A stretch of DNA of 37,436 nucleotides. It comes from Candidatus Methanoplasma porotermitis. Lineage in GTDB: Archaea > Thermoplasmatota > Thermoplasmata > Methanomassiliicoccales > Methanomethylophilaceae. A model generated the notes under the pieces. That model did no database searches, was not told the origin of the DNA, and saw only the letters and a program-made list of their open reading frames with translations. The translations under genes were made by a program, and so were the position numbers. The DNA lies in assembly GCA_031290095.1 (NCBI GenBank), contig JAITOF010000067.1:1-37436 (forward strand), in the 5' to 3' direction. Below, piece by piece: positions 29,194 through 37,436 of this stretch. Each line of letters opens with the position of its first letter. The first letter of the stretch is position 1.

Positions 29194-30054
29194 TTAGATC
29201 ACAATTTCTTCCTTCCTGCCGGAGATCTTCCTCTCCAGGTATTGGATGGCCAGGTTCACTGCCACCCCTAGTAGCGCAACGGTCACAATCCCCACCCACA
29301 TCTTGGGCATCTGGAAGGTGGCCTGCGCCTGCAGTATCATATATCCCAGTCCGGAGCTGGCTCCTATCATCTCGGCGCCGATCAGCATGAAGAACGCGAA
29401 CACCGCGCCCATCCTGACTCCTGTGAACACCGACGGGAGGGCGCCGCGCAACAGCACTTTGTAGAATATCTGGATCTTGCTCAGCCCAAGGGACCGAGAC
29501 ATTTTGACAAGCGTAGGGTCTACGTTCCTGATCCCGGTGACGGTGCTGAACAGGATCGGCCATTGGCACACCCAGAATATGATGCTGATCTTGGAAAGCT
29601 CCCCGATGCCCAGCAGGGTGATGACCACTGGGAACAGGGTGAAGGGGTTGGCCTGGCTGAACACCTGAAGCAGGGGGTTGACGGCCGTCTCTATGGTCTT
29701 GAACCACCCTCCCAGCAAAAAGCCCAAGGGCAACGCCACGGCAAGGGCGATGCCGAAGCCGATGGCCACCCTGCGCAAGCTGACGACGACGTTGTCGAGC
29801 AGCACGCCGTTCAATATCAGCTCTATGAACTTGTCGAAAATGACGCTTGGCGTCGGTATGATGACGGGGTTGACGAGTCCCAAGCCGGGAGCAAGCTCCC
29901 AGAGTATAAGGAACACGATGATGGCTCCGAAGATGTGTACGAACTTCAGGCCGACCTTGGCCAGGAGCCCGATGCCTTTCTTGGCAAGCGGCCCGGCCCT
30001 GAACGGGCCCGCCTTCTTGCCTTCCGTGTCTGTAGCGGCTCCCATGTCAACCAC
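29194..30054 (-). CDS. ABC transporter permease (SsuC/TauC-like)
   Basis: TM-rich, GIALAVALPLGFLLG; LPSVFTGVRMGAVFAFFMLIGAEMIGASSGLGYMI EAA-like loop. Confidence 0.88.
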   Translation of the reverse strand: MVDMGAATDTEGKKAGPFRAGPLAKKGIGLLAKVGLKFVHIFGAIIVFLILWELAPGLGLVNPVIIPTPSVIFDKFIELILNGVLLDNVVVSLRRVAIGFGIALAVALPLGFLLGGWFKTIETAVNPLLQVFSQANPFTLFPVVITLLGIGELSKISIIFWVCQWPILFSTVTGIRNVDPTLVKMSRSLGLSKIQIFYKVLLRGALPSVFTGVRMGAVFAFFMLIGAEMIGASSGLGYMILQAQATFQMPKMWVGIVTVALLGVAVNLAIQYLERKISGRKEEIVI

Positions 30055-30943
30055 TCGCCCCAGCCTTGGCGGCCTCTATGTTCAAAAGCTCCCATAGCCT
30101 GTGCCGGGTGCTGATGTAAGCCTCCGACACCTTGAAGTCGCCGGACAGCCGATCGCCTCTGGACAGGGGGACCGGGACGATCTCCTGTATGACTCCAGGG
30201 CGTGCGGTCATGACCGACACCCGGTCGGCTAGGAACACCGCCTCGTCGATGCTGTGCGTGATGAACAGCACAGTCTTCCCAGTCTCTTGGGCTATTCGCA
30301 ACAGGTCGCGTTGCAGGGTCTCCCGGGTCAAGGCGTCCACAGCGGCGAACGGCTCGTCCATGAGCAGCACCTCGGGGCCGACGGCCAAGGCGCGGGCGAT
30401 GGCCACCCTCTGTTTCATCCCTCCCGACAATTCGAACGGATAGTGCCCGTGGAAGTCGCTGAGACCTACCAGGTCCAGATACTTGGCGGCTGTCTCCTTC
30501 CGCTTGGCAGAGTTCTTCTCCAGGTTCTCCAGGGCGAACGTCACGTTGCCCAAGGCAGTCTTCCAAGGGAGAAGGGCGTACTGCTGGAACACCGTCGCCC
30601 GGTCCGTACCCGGGCCGGTCACGGGCGCCCCGTCGATCAGGATGGATCCGCCTGTGGCCTTGGTCAGGCCCGCCACCAGGTCCAGGAACGTGGATTTGCC
30701 GCATCCGCTGGGTCCGAGGATCACATGGAACTCGCCACGGGAGATGGAGAGGTTCAGCCCCCCCAGGGCCTCCGTGGACGGAGAGTTGTCTTTCTTCCTT
30801 CCGTTCCCTCGTGCGGAGAACGTCTTCCTGACGTCGATCGCCTCGATCTTGACGTCATCCCTCCCATACTGCAAACCCAGATTGCGAGCCGGGGCGGCCT
30901 CGTCATGTCTTTTCGCCTCGCCGGCAGAACCGTTACTGCTCAT
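30047..30943 (-). CDS. ABC transporter ATP-binding protein (SsuB/TauB-like)
   Basis: GPSGCGKST, LSGGMKQRVAIARAL, VLLMDEPFAAVDALTRE. Confidence 0.92.
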   Translation of the reverse strand: MSSNGSAGEAKRHDEAAPARNLGLQYGRDDVKIEAIDVRKTFSARGNGRKKDNSPSTEALGGLNLSISRGEFHVILGPSGCGKSTFLDLVAGLTKATGGSILIDGAPVTGPGTDRATVFQQYALLPWKTALGNVTFALENLEKNSAKRKETAAKYLDLVGLSDFHGHYPFELSGGMKQRVAIARALAVGPEVLLMDEPFAAVDALTRETLQRDLLRIAQETGKTVLFITHSIDEAVFLADRVSVMTARPGVIQEIVPVPLSRGDRLSGDFKVSEAYISTRHRLWELLNIEAAKAGASG

Positions 30944-31122
30944 TCATATTCCTCGTTATTTGCCGAAGCAACCCTCGTTCCATTCAAATCTCCGCATATA
31001 ATGATAATTGATATTAATATTCATTATTGAATAATTATTAACAAATATGACGAATAATGATGTTTTTATGGATACATGTGAATAATAACACTATTGCCGC
31101 AGCTTATAGGAATAATATACCT

Positions 31123-31132
31123 AATTTCATAG
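31123..31132. promoter_or_regulatory. AATTTCATAG motif inside an AT-rich intergenic region upstream of the minus-strand ABC operon; embedded in ACCTAATTTCATAGGT
   Basis: Identical 10-mer at 33627-33636; TATA-like element follows it on the minus strand. Confidence 0.4.
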
Positions 31133-31199
31133 GTGCATATAGTATAATATTAAAAATCAGGGGAAAAAAACGGTTTGAATCGGCCAGTCAATGAGCCGT

Positions 31200-32129
31200 C
31201 TACGCGTCCGCGCCAGGGACTGCGTACAGGCCTTTGCTGAAGTACCTGTCCCCGCGGTCGGGCAGGATGACGACGACCTCGCCCGCGTCTATGGTCTTTG
31301 ACAGCTCCGTCGCCGCATACAGCGCGGCTCCGGACGAAGAGCCTGCGAATATGCCCTCCTTCCTCGCAAGCTCCCTCGACCATTTGACGGCATCCTCGTC
31401 GTGCACCTTGAACACCAGGTCTATGTACCGCACGTCCATCGTGTCGGCTATGAAGTCGTTGCCGATCCCTTCGATGCAGTACGACCCCTTCTCTCCGCCG
31501 CCGATTATGGACCCGACAGGGTCTGCGAGGACTCCCCTCACGTCGCCGTTCCTCTCCCTGAGGTATCTCATGATCCCGGTGAACGTGCCTCCGCTCCCGG
31601 CTCCCGCCACGAGATGGGTGACGCCCTCGAGGTCTCGGTATATCTCGGGGCCGGTCGTCTCGTAATGCGCACGGGGGTTGCTCGGGTTCCTGAACTGCCT
31701 GAGGCTCACGGAGTCAGGGATCGAATCCAGGAGCTCTTCGGCCTTCTCTTCGGCGCCCAGCATCCCCAGCTCGTAGGGCGTGCTCACTATCTCCGCGCCA
31801 AGGGCGTGCATCAGCGTCAGCTTCTCCACGGAGAACTTCGTCGGGACGACGAAGATCGTCCTGTATCCTCTGCTCAGGGCGGCAAACGCGATGCCCAGGC
31901 CGGTGTTGCCCGCAGTGGCTTCGACGATCACGGAGCCCGGATGCAATATGCCAGACCTCTCTGCGTCGGCCACCATGTACTCTCCGACGCGGTCCTTCAC
32001 GCTTCCAGAGGGGTTGGAGAGCTCCAGCTTGGCGTAGACGTTCACGCCGCTTTTTATCCCTAAGTTCCCAAGCCTCACGAGCGGGGTGTTGCCTACGAGG
32101 CCTTGCATGGAGTCGTACAGCATGTTCAC
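31200..32129 (-). CDS. cysK: PLP-dependent cysteine synthase / cystathionine beta-synthase family
   Basis: LVGNTPLVRLGNL, LSNPSGSVKDRVGEYM, EATAGNTGLGIAFAALSRGY; ends in TAG. Confidence 0.88.
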   Translation of the reverse strand: MNMLYDSMQGLVGNTPLVRLGNLGIKSGVNVYAKLELSNPSGSVKDRVGEYMVADAERSGILHPGSVIVEATAGNTGLGIAFAALSRGYRTIFVVPTKFSVEKLTLMHALGAEIVSTPYELGMLGAEEKAEELLDSIPDSVSLRQFRNPSNPRAHYETTGPEIYRDLEGVTHLVAGAGSGGTFTGIMRYLRERNGDVRGVLADPVGSIIGGGEKGSYCIEGIGNDFIADTMDVRYIDLVFKVHDEDAVKWSRELARKEGIFAGSSSGAALYAATELSKTIDAGEVVVILPDRGDRYFSKGLYAVPGADA

Positions 32130-33280
32130 GCCCGCCTTGACGCTTTGAACGCGCGTTCCAAGTCTTCTATTATGTCGTCCTCGTTCTCTATGCCCACTGA
32201 CAGGCGTATCAGCCCTTCCGTGATGCCGACCCTGTCGCGGATGTCCTTCGGTATGGAGGCGTGGGTCATGCTTGCGGGGTGGCAGAGCAGGGACTCCACG
32301 CCGCCCAGGCTCTCGGCGAGGGCGATCATCTTCGTCGACGATAGGAACACGCGGTGGTCATATCCCTCTTTCAGTTCGAACGATATCATGGCGCCGCCGT
32401 TGGGCGCCTGCCTCCTGTTGACCTCGTACCCTGGGTCGCTCTTCAGCCCGGGGTAGTAGACGCGCGATACCGCCGGATGCTTCGACAGGTGCTCCGCGAC
32501 CGCCTCGGCGTTGCGCACATGGCGGTCCATCCTGACCCCAAGGGTTTTGATCCCCCTTATCAGAAGGAAGGAGTCGAACGGCTGCAGTATGCCGCCGGTG
32601 GCGTTCTGTATGAAATGAAGCCTCTCCGCAAGCTCCTTGTCGTTGACCACTGCGAGACCGGCGACGAGGTCGCTGTGGCCTCCGAGGTATTTAGTCGCGC
32701 TGTGGACGACGACGTCCGCGCCGAGCGCGACGGGCCTCTGGAGGTACGGTGTCATGAAGGTGTTGTCGACTATGGTGTGGATTCCATGCTTTTTTGTCAA
32801 GGCGGCGACAGCCGCGATGTCGGTGACGCTCATAAGAGGGTTGGCGGGACTCTCTATGAGGATCGCCTTCACGTCGGGGGTTATCGACCTCTCCACCTCG
32901 GAAAGGTCGGTCGTGTCGATTATCCCGTAGCCGATGCCGAAGTTCTTGAACACTTTGTCAAGAATCCGGAACGTCCCGCCGTAGACGTTGCTGGAGATCA
33001 AGATTCTGTCTCCCGACTTGTAAAGGCTGAGCACTGCGCCGATGGCGGCCATGCCCGAAGCGAACGCGAAGCCCGCGACTCCCTCTTCGAGCTCGGCGAT
33101 CAGCTTCTCAAGCGCCTCCCTGGTGGGGTTCCCCGTCCTTGAATATTCGTAGCCGAGGTTGTGGCCGAGCCTTGGCTGCCTGTAAGTCGAGGTCTGATAA
33201 ATCGGCACGTTGACGGCGCCCGTCCTCGGGTCCCCGTCCACGCCGCCGTGAATGAGTCTGGTATCGATTCTCTCTGTCAT
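32126..33280 (-). CDS. metB: Trans-sulfuration PLP enzyme (cystathionine gamma-synthase/lyase family)
   Basis: DTRLIHGGVDGDPRTGAVNVPIYQTSTY, SATKYLGGHSDLVAGL; 4-nt overlap with the cysK start; ORF trimmed to MTERID. Confidence 0.9.
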   Translation of the reverse strand: MTERIDTRLIHGGVDGDPRTGAVNVPIYQTSTYRQPRLGHNLGYEYSRTGNPTREALEKLIAELEEGVAGFAFASGMAAIGAVLSLYKSGDRILISSNVYGGTFRILDKVFKNFGIGYGIIDTTDLSEVERSITPDVKAILIESPANPLMSVTDIAAVAALTKKHGIHTIVDNTFMTPYLQRPVALGADVVVHSATKYLGGHSDLVAGLAVVNDKELAERLHFIQNATGGILQPFDSFLLIRGIKTLGVRMDRHVRNAEAVAEHLSKHPAVSRVYYPGLKSDPGYEVNRRQAPNGGAMISFELKEGYDHRVFLSSTKMIALAESLGGVESLLCHPASMTHASIPKDIRDRVGITEGLIRLSVGIENEDDIIEDLERAFKASRRA

Positions 33281-33458
33281 GGGGACCAAGTCCTGCGCCC
33301 GTGATGCAACGTGTCATTCGCGAAAGCGACAAAATACAGCGGACGCGCCGGGACTGTTCCGATTCGGTTCAAGCTCTCCCTGCATGCCCTGTCTCTCCGC
33401 GCCGGAGCGCAACCACACAAGGCAGCGAATGTATTTTAATTTAACTATATCGGAATAG

Positions 33459-33513
33459 TATGAAATATGTCAAAAACAACGGAATTATTTCATATTAATA
33501 TGGTATGAAATAA
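33459..33513. promoter_or_regulatory. Candidate operator: TATGAAATA (33459-33467) plus inverted repeat TTATTTCATA-N9-TATGAAATAA (33485-33513)
   Basis: Perfect 10-bp arms read directly; upstream of metB-like gene. Confidence 0.55.
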
Positions 33514-33626
33514 ATTTAAGGAAAAAAAGGGCCGTCAAAAATATTCTTCAAACACCATAAAAATCAGCTATATGAATCAAAAATAAACTAATATTATTCC
33601 CATGATACAATAAAAAGTAATCCAGT

Positions 33627-33655
33627 AATTTCATAGTAAACAGGTTATAAATACC
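33627..33655 (+). promoter_or_regulatory. Candidate promoter: AATTTCATAG followed by TATA box GGTTATAAATACC
   Basis: Located about 40-65 nt upstream of ATG 33692. Confidence 0.55.
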
Positions 33656-33691
33656 ACCTTCAACACTGTTTACTTTAAGGATGTGAGCCCC

Positions 33692-35050
33692 ATGGCCAAT
33701 CTGAAAATAATAGCAATTGTCGTGGTGATCGTGCTGGTCATCGCGGGAGTGGGTGTGGTCCTGCTCAGCAACAGCACTGAAAAACGCACCGAGGAGATAA
33801 ACCTCGTCACGGGTCTCGAAGCCGTCGGCTCCGGGATATACTATGATAAAAGCAAAATAGACCCTTCCAACCTGTTCGTCACAGACGCCCACGGGGATGT
33901 CGAGCTCGACTCCAGCGGCAACGTGAAATACCGTGCGGCCGGCTGGAACCAGCTCATAGTCGGCTCGCCTGGTATAATCTCGATTCAACACATCCAGCTG
34001 AAGACGATCGTAGAGATATATCTGAGCGACGCATCCAAGGTCGACGGACCCACTAAGAGCTACAAGCTAGTGGCTTGGACCCAGGGACAGGATCTGAAAG
34101 ACGGCGAGGTAGGTTACGTCGTCACCGGAGGCGGCGCTACAGGGATCATCGGGACCAACGTCAGCGGGCAGAGCCTTGCCATCGGCCTTACCTGGCAGCC
34201 TCAGCTCGTCAAAGTGGATGCAGACCCGAAATACGACGTCCTCGTGAGGACGAACGAGCTGTTCCCCAACCAGACATGCTGCGTCACCATAGCGAACCAG
34301 TCGTTCATCCAGAGCCACCCTGACGTGGCTGAGAGAGTCATCTGGGCGATCGTCCAGGGCGCGGAGTGGCTCAACCAGGCCAAAGAGAAGGGAAAGACCA
34401 ATCCTAACGACGCAGACTATCAGAAACTGCTCCAAATTGGCGCAACCATAGCCGGCCAGAACTTCACGACCGATGACCTGAAGGTTGCCATCGAGGACGT
34501 AGAATATGACTGGGGGGACGTCAATGCCAATGTCAACAGCCCTCTGACCAAGCTCAAATCGGACGTGGCCATCCAGGCAGAAGACCTCTACAGGACCAAG
34601 GACGCGCGCTACAGCGCCAGCGAGCTCGGATTCAGCTCCTACTTGGATTACGCCAACGGACTTGTGGACGACTCAATCCTGAAGAAGGTCCTGAGCAACG
34701 GCATCAGCAACAAGCCCACCTTTGATTCGAGGTACAAGGTCAGGTTCGTGTTCATCGAAGGCGACATACACCAGCTGCCGTTGCACATCGCGAACAACGT
34801 GCTCCCCGGACAGACGCAGAGCTACTTCGACCAGGTCGGCATCGACTTCGAGAGGATCGGCGTCTCGATAGGAAGCGCAGTGGTCGCGGCGTTGAAGGCC
34901 AACGAGGCGGACTTCGGTGTCTCCGGACAGCCCTCCATCATCGTGGACAACATCAACAACAAGCTGACCACGGCCGACACGCTCAAGTCAAGGACGAGCG
35001 CAAACGTCATCGATCCGTTCAACTTCGGGACAGAGGCAGCCAAGGCATGA
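33692..35050 (+). CDS. ABC transporter substrate-binding protein, NMT1/SsuA-like with apparently permuted lobe order
   Basis: N-terminal anchor; WQPQLVKVDADPKYDVLVRTNELFPNQTCCVTIANQSFIQSHPDVAERV (normally C-terminal) precedes YKVRFVFIEGDIHQLPLHIANNVL...ALKANEADFGVSGQPSI (normally N-terminal). Confidence 0.8.
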   Translation: MANLKIIAIVVVIVLVIAGVGVVLLSNSTEKRTEEINLVTGLEAVGSGIYYDKSKIDPSNLFVTDAHGDVELDSSGNVKYRAAGWNQLIVGSPGIISIQHIQLKTIVEIYLSDASKVDGPTKSYKLVAWTQGQDLKDGEVGYVVTGGGATGIIGTNVSGQSLAIGLTWQPQLVKVDADPKYDVLVRTNELFPNQTCCVTIANQSFIQSHPDVAERVIWAIVQGAEWLNQAKEKGKTNPNDADYQKLLQIGATIAGQNFTTDDLKVAIEDVEYDWGDVNANVNSPLTKLKSDVAIQAEDLYRTKDARYSASELGFSSYLDYANGLVDDSILKKVLSNGISNKPTFDSRYKVRFVFIEGDIHQLPLHIANNVLPGQTQSYFDQVGIDFERIGVSIGSAVVAALKANEADFGVSGQPSIIVDNINNKLTTADTLKSRTSANVIDPFNFGTEAAKA

Positions 35051-35054
35051 TAAC

Positions 35055-35879
35055 ATGAGTTCCCTCAAAAGCTCCCTGGGATACGATCGCGACAACAAGG
35101 TCCACAGGATGCTGTGGATGCTGTTCGTCGTCGTCGTGTCCCTGACGGCGCTGGTGCTCATATGGTGGTTCATATCCATCGTAATCGACAGGCCTATGGT
35201 GCCCACGCCTGCGGAGACATGGGGTGCGCTGACCGAGCTCGCCCGCGACGGCGACCCGATGACCGGACGCACCCTGTGGACCTATATAAGGTCCAGTTTC
35301 GGAACCTTTATGAAAGGTTTTGCGCTGGCCTTTGTTGTGGCATTCCCTCTGGGGCTGTTGCTCGGGTACTCCGGCGTGATCCGCGAGTTCGCCACACCCG
35401 CGATAGAGGTCCTGAGGCCCATAGCCCCTGTGGCATGGGCCCCGGTCTTCGTGGTGCTGTTCGGATATCAGATAGGGCCGATGGTGGTCGTGTTCGTGGG
35501 AATATTCTTCCCCCTGCTCACGAGCGTCATCTTTGGCGTCAGGAAGATCGACCCCAATTGGATAGATGCGGCGAAGACGCTCGGAGCGTCGCAGCTGCAG
35601 ATATTCGCCAAGGTCGTTATCCCTGCGTCCATACCATATCTGATGAACGGCGTCAAGGTAGGGCTCGGGATAGGATGGATGTGCATAGTCTCTGCGGAGC
35701 TGTACGCGTCGCCGATAGGCGGCGTCGGGTTCTACATAAGCAACCAGGCTTTCGTAGGGTACTGGCCGGGCGTGTTCGCAGGCATCTTCATAGTGGGGGT
35801 CCTTGGGATAATAACCGTCGGCACGGCAGACTACCTGCACAGAACGCTATCCAAGAGAATGGGAGTTGAAGTCTCATGA
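35055..35879 (+). CDS. ABC transporter permease (SsuC/TauC-like)
   Basis: FVVAFPLGLLLGYSGVIREFATPAIEVLRPIAPVAWAPVFVVLFG; ASIPYLMNGVKVGLGIGWMCIVSAEL. Confidence 0.92.
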   Translation: MSSLKSSLGYDRDNKVHRMLWMLFVVVVSLTALVLIWWFISIVIDRPMVPTPAETWGALTELARDGDPMTGRTLWTYIRSSFGTFMKGFALAFVVAFPLGLLLGYSGVIREFATPAIEVLRPIAPVAWAPVFVVLFGYQIGPMVVVFVGIFFPLLTSVIFGVRKIDPNWIDAAKTLGASQLQIFAKVVIPASIPYLMNGVKVGLGIGWMCIVSAELYASPIGGVGFYISNQAFVGYWPGVFAGIFIVGVLGIITVGTADYLHRTLSKRMGVEVS

Positions 35880-36658
35880 CAGGAGACACATCGGACGAAA
35901 CGCAGATACGCATAGAGGGGCTTGGCAAGACGTACCGTCGCGAACAGAAGGAGACCGTGGTGATCGAGGACCTTAACCTTGAGATAAGGAAAGGAGAGCT
36001 CATCACCTTCGTCGGGCCTTCAGGCTGCGGCAAGACGACTCTCCTGAAGCTGATTGCCGGTCTGATTCCTCCGACGTACGGGACGGTCATGATAGACGGT
36101 CGCACGTGCACGGAGCCGGGAGCGGACCGCGGCATGGTGTTCCAGGACTTCGCTCTGTTCCCTTGGAGGTCCGTGAGGAAGAACGTGGAGTTCGGCCTCG
36201 AGGTCGCCGGCGTCCCAAAGGCGGAGCGCAGGGAGCGTGCGGACAAGTACATCAAGCTGGTCGGCCTCGACAAGTTCGCAGACTCGAGAGTCTACGAGCT
36301 GTCGGGAGGCATGAAGCAGAGGGTGGGCATCGCAAGGGCGCTAGTGGTGAAGCCTGATGTAATACTGATGGACGAGCCGTTCGGCGCGCTGGACGCGCAG
36401 ACCCGCAACATCATGCAAGCCCAGCTTATAGACATCCTGAGCTCCACAGACCAGACGGTGATATTCATCACCCACTCTGTGGACGAGGCGGTGTACCTCT
36501 CCGATAGAATCGTGGTGCAGACGAAACGCCCCACGACGATCAAGGAGATCGTGGACGTCCCTTGGCCAAGGCCCAGGGACCGCTCGACCCCCGAGTTCGT
36601 CGCGCTTAGGAAGAGGATACTCGAGGAGCTGGAGAAAGAGAACGTCATGGAAGACTGA
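35876..36658 (+). CDS. ABC transporter ATP-binding protein (SsuB/TauB-like)
   Basis: GPSGCGKTTLLKLIAGL, LSGGMKQRVGIARAL, VILMDEPFGALDAQTR. Confidence 0.94.
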   Translation: MTGDTSDETQIRIEGLGKTYRREQKETVVIEDLNLEIRKGELITFVGPSGCGKTTLLKLIAGLIPPTYGTVMIDGRTCTEPGADRGMVFQDFALFPWRSVRKNVEFGLEVAGVPKAERRERADKYIKLVGLDKFADSRVYELSGGMKQRVGIARALVVKPDVILMDEPFGALDAQTRNIMQAQLIDILSSTDQTVIFITHSVDEAVYLSDRIVVQTKRPTTIKEIVDVPWPRPRDRSTPEFVALRKRILEELEKENVMED

Positions 36659-36664
36659 TCAAAC

Positions 36665-36695
36665 GGGGCCTCGGCCCCAACTTTACTTATTTTTA
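36665..36695 (+). terminator. GGGGCC-TC-GGCCCC hairpin followed by T-rich tract
   Basis: ggggcctcggccccaactttacttattttt directly after the ATPase stop. Confidence 0.5.
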
Positions 36696-36884
36696 ACTCT
36701 CTTAACGGCAGTCCGTCATAACCGTGGCTCGGCATATGCGAGTGTATGTTCAGCCTGTGTATTCCTGTCGAATCCGACCAGGTTCGCATAGACCTCACAG
36801 CCCTCTGGTTTGAATTGGGACACTCGAGTCCCCCAGGTACCTATGCGACAGCCGTGTCCAAACCCTTTTGTAATCTCCAGTCTG

Positions 36885-37180
36885 TATTTTGACGTTCCAG
36901 AAACGCGTTTTTAGGGTCAGCCGAACAGCGACCCGAGCAACACGCCAGCATCTCTATGCGCTCCAGCGGCTTGGTGCGGCGTCCCTGATCCTGCGCTCGC
37001 TGTAGATGCCTGTCGCCCCGAGGGACTAGTGAACGAGGGCCGTCCTGCGGCCCTCGAGCAGGCTTGGCATGCGAAAACGCCGACTCGGTCGCCGAGGTCA
37101 GGACATGCTGACGAGGATATGGTCAAACACGACCGAAAACCATAAAATCAAAATTCAGAAATCAAGGTCTGCAATGTGAG
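36885..37180. mobile_element. Short TIR element, copy 3, degenerate 5' end
   Basis: Interior matches copy 2 (GGGTCaGCCGAACAG.., CGCTCCAGcGGCTTGG.., CGCCGACTCGG.CGCCGAGGTC.GGACATGCTGACG) and right TIR AAATCAAGGTCTGCAATGTGAG. Confidence 0.75.
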
Positions 37181-37326
37181 GCCTGTGTGAAGCTGGAACG
37201 CCACGAACAGATCGTCGCGTACCTCTCCTCGTTCTTCATGTACATAAGATATGCCTTGGTGTTGTTCTTCCCTGTATTGAACCCCTGCTTCGCCACCTCG
37301 ACCTTTGTATGTCGGATATGGCCCAT
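37162..37326 (-). CDS. Short ORF running into the right TIR of element copy 3; unknown function, possibly truncated
   Basis: MGHIRHTKVEVAKQGFNTGKNNTKAYLMYMKNEERYATICSWRSSFTQASHCRP*; alternative frame to the supplied ORF. Confidence 0.25.
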   Translation of the reverse strand: MGHIRHTKVEVAKQGFNTGKNNTKAYLMYMKNEERYATICSWRSSFTQASHCRP

Positions 37327-37367
37327 TCAGGCTGGCTAACAATAGGATGTCGTCGGTGCAATCGTCG

Positions 37368-37436
37368 GGGGGCGCCCCCGGGGGGGGGGGGGGGGGGGGG
37401 GGGGCGGGGGGGGGGGGCGGGGGGGGGGGCGGTGGG
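37368..37436. other. Poly-G low-complexity tail at window end (probable contig end or artefact)
   Basis: Long G runs broken by single C. Confidence 0.85.

Noticed and set aside
1-37436. CRISPR arrays, tRNA or rRNA genes
   Set aside because: No regularly spaced direct repeats and no convincing tRNA cloverleaf or rRNA segment recognised by eye; a tRNAscan/Infernal run would be needed to exclude small RNAs

Overview
This looks like an archaeal chromosomal window, and my best guess is a Methanomassiliicoccales-like Thermoplasmatota lineage. Lineage is inferred from gene content, very strong TGA stop usage and near-absent TAG. It mixes informational core operons with accessory islands. Core genes: L44e/S27e/eIF2alpha/Nop10/PAC2; psmA-SBDS-Rrp4-Rrp41-Rrp42-L37Ae-RpoP-Pcc1-prefoldin beta; rpiA; tyrS; DHH phosphoesterase. 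Accessory content: (i) a possible metal/redox locus, with a ferric-reductase-like membrane protein, a Gly/His/Asp-rich membrane-anchored protein and a DHA2 MFS transporter, whose divergent promoter carries two TTAGG-N4-CCTAA palindromes; (ii) a large HRDC-DUF4011-SF1 helicase-MTES_1575-type nuclease fusion next to truncated gene remnants and palindromes; (iii) a small antitoxin-like ORF plus a GNAT toxin-like gene interrupted by an in-frame TAG and a frameshift; (iv) a Bro-N/Fic fusion, a RhuM-family gene, a transposase remnant and a family of short TIR elements (three copies); (v) a sulfur module, cysK-like/metB-like, flanked by two SsuABC-like ABC transporters. One substrate-binding protein in that module appears circularly permuted, and its AT-rich promoters share an ATTTCATA/TATGAAAT motif. 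The window ends in low-complexity poly-G, probably a contig end or artefact. All calls come from reading the sequence; no database search was run.
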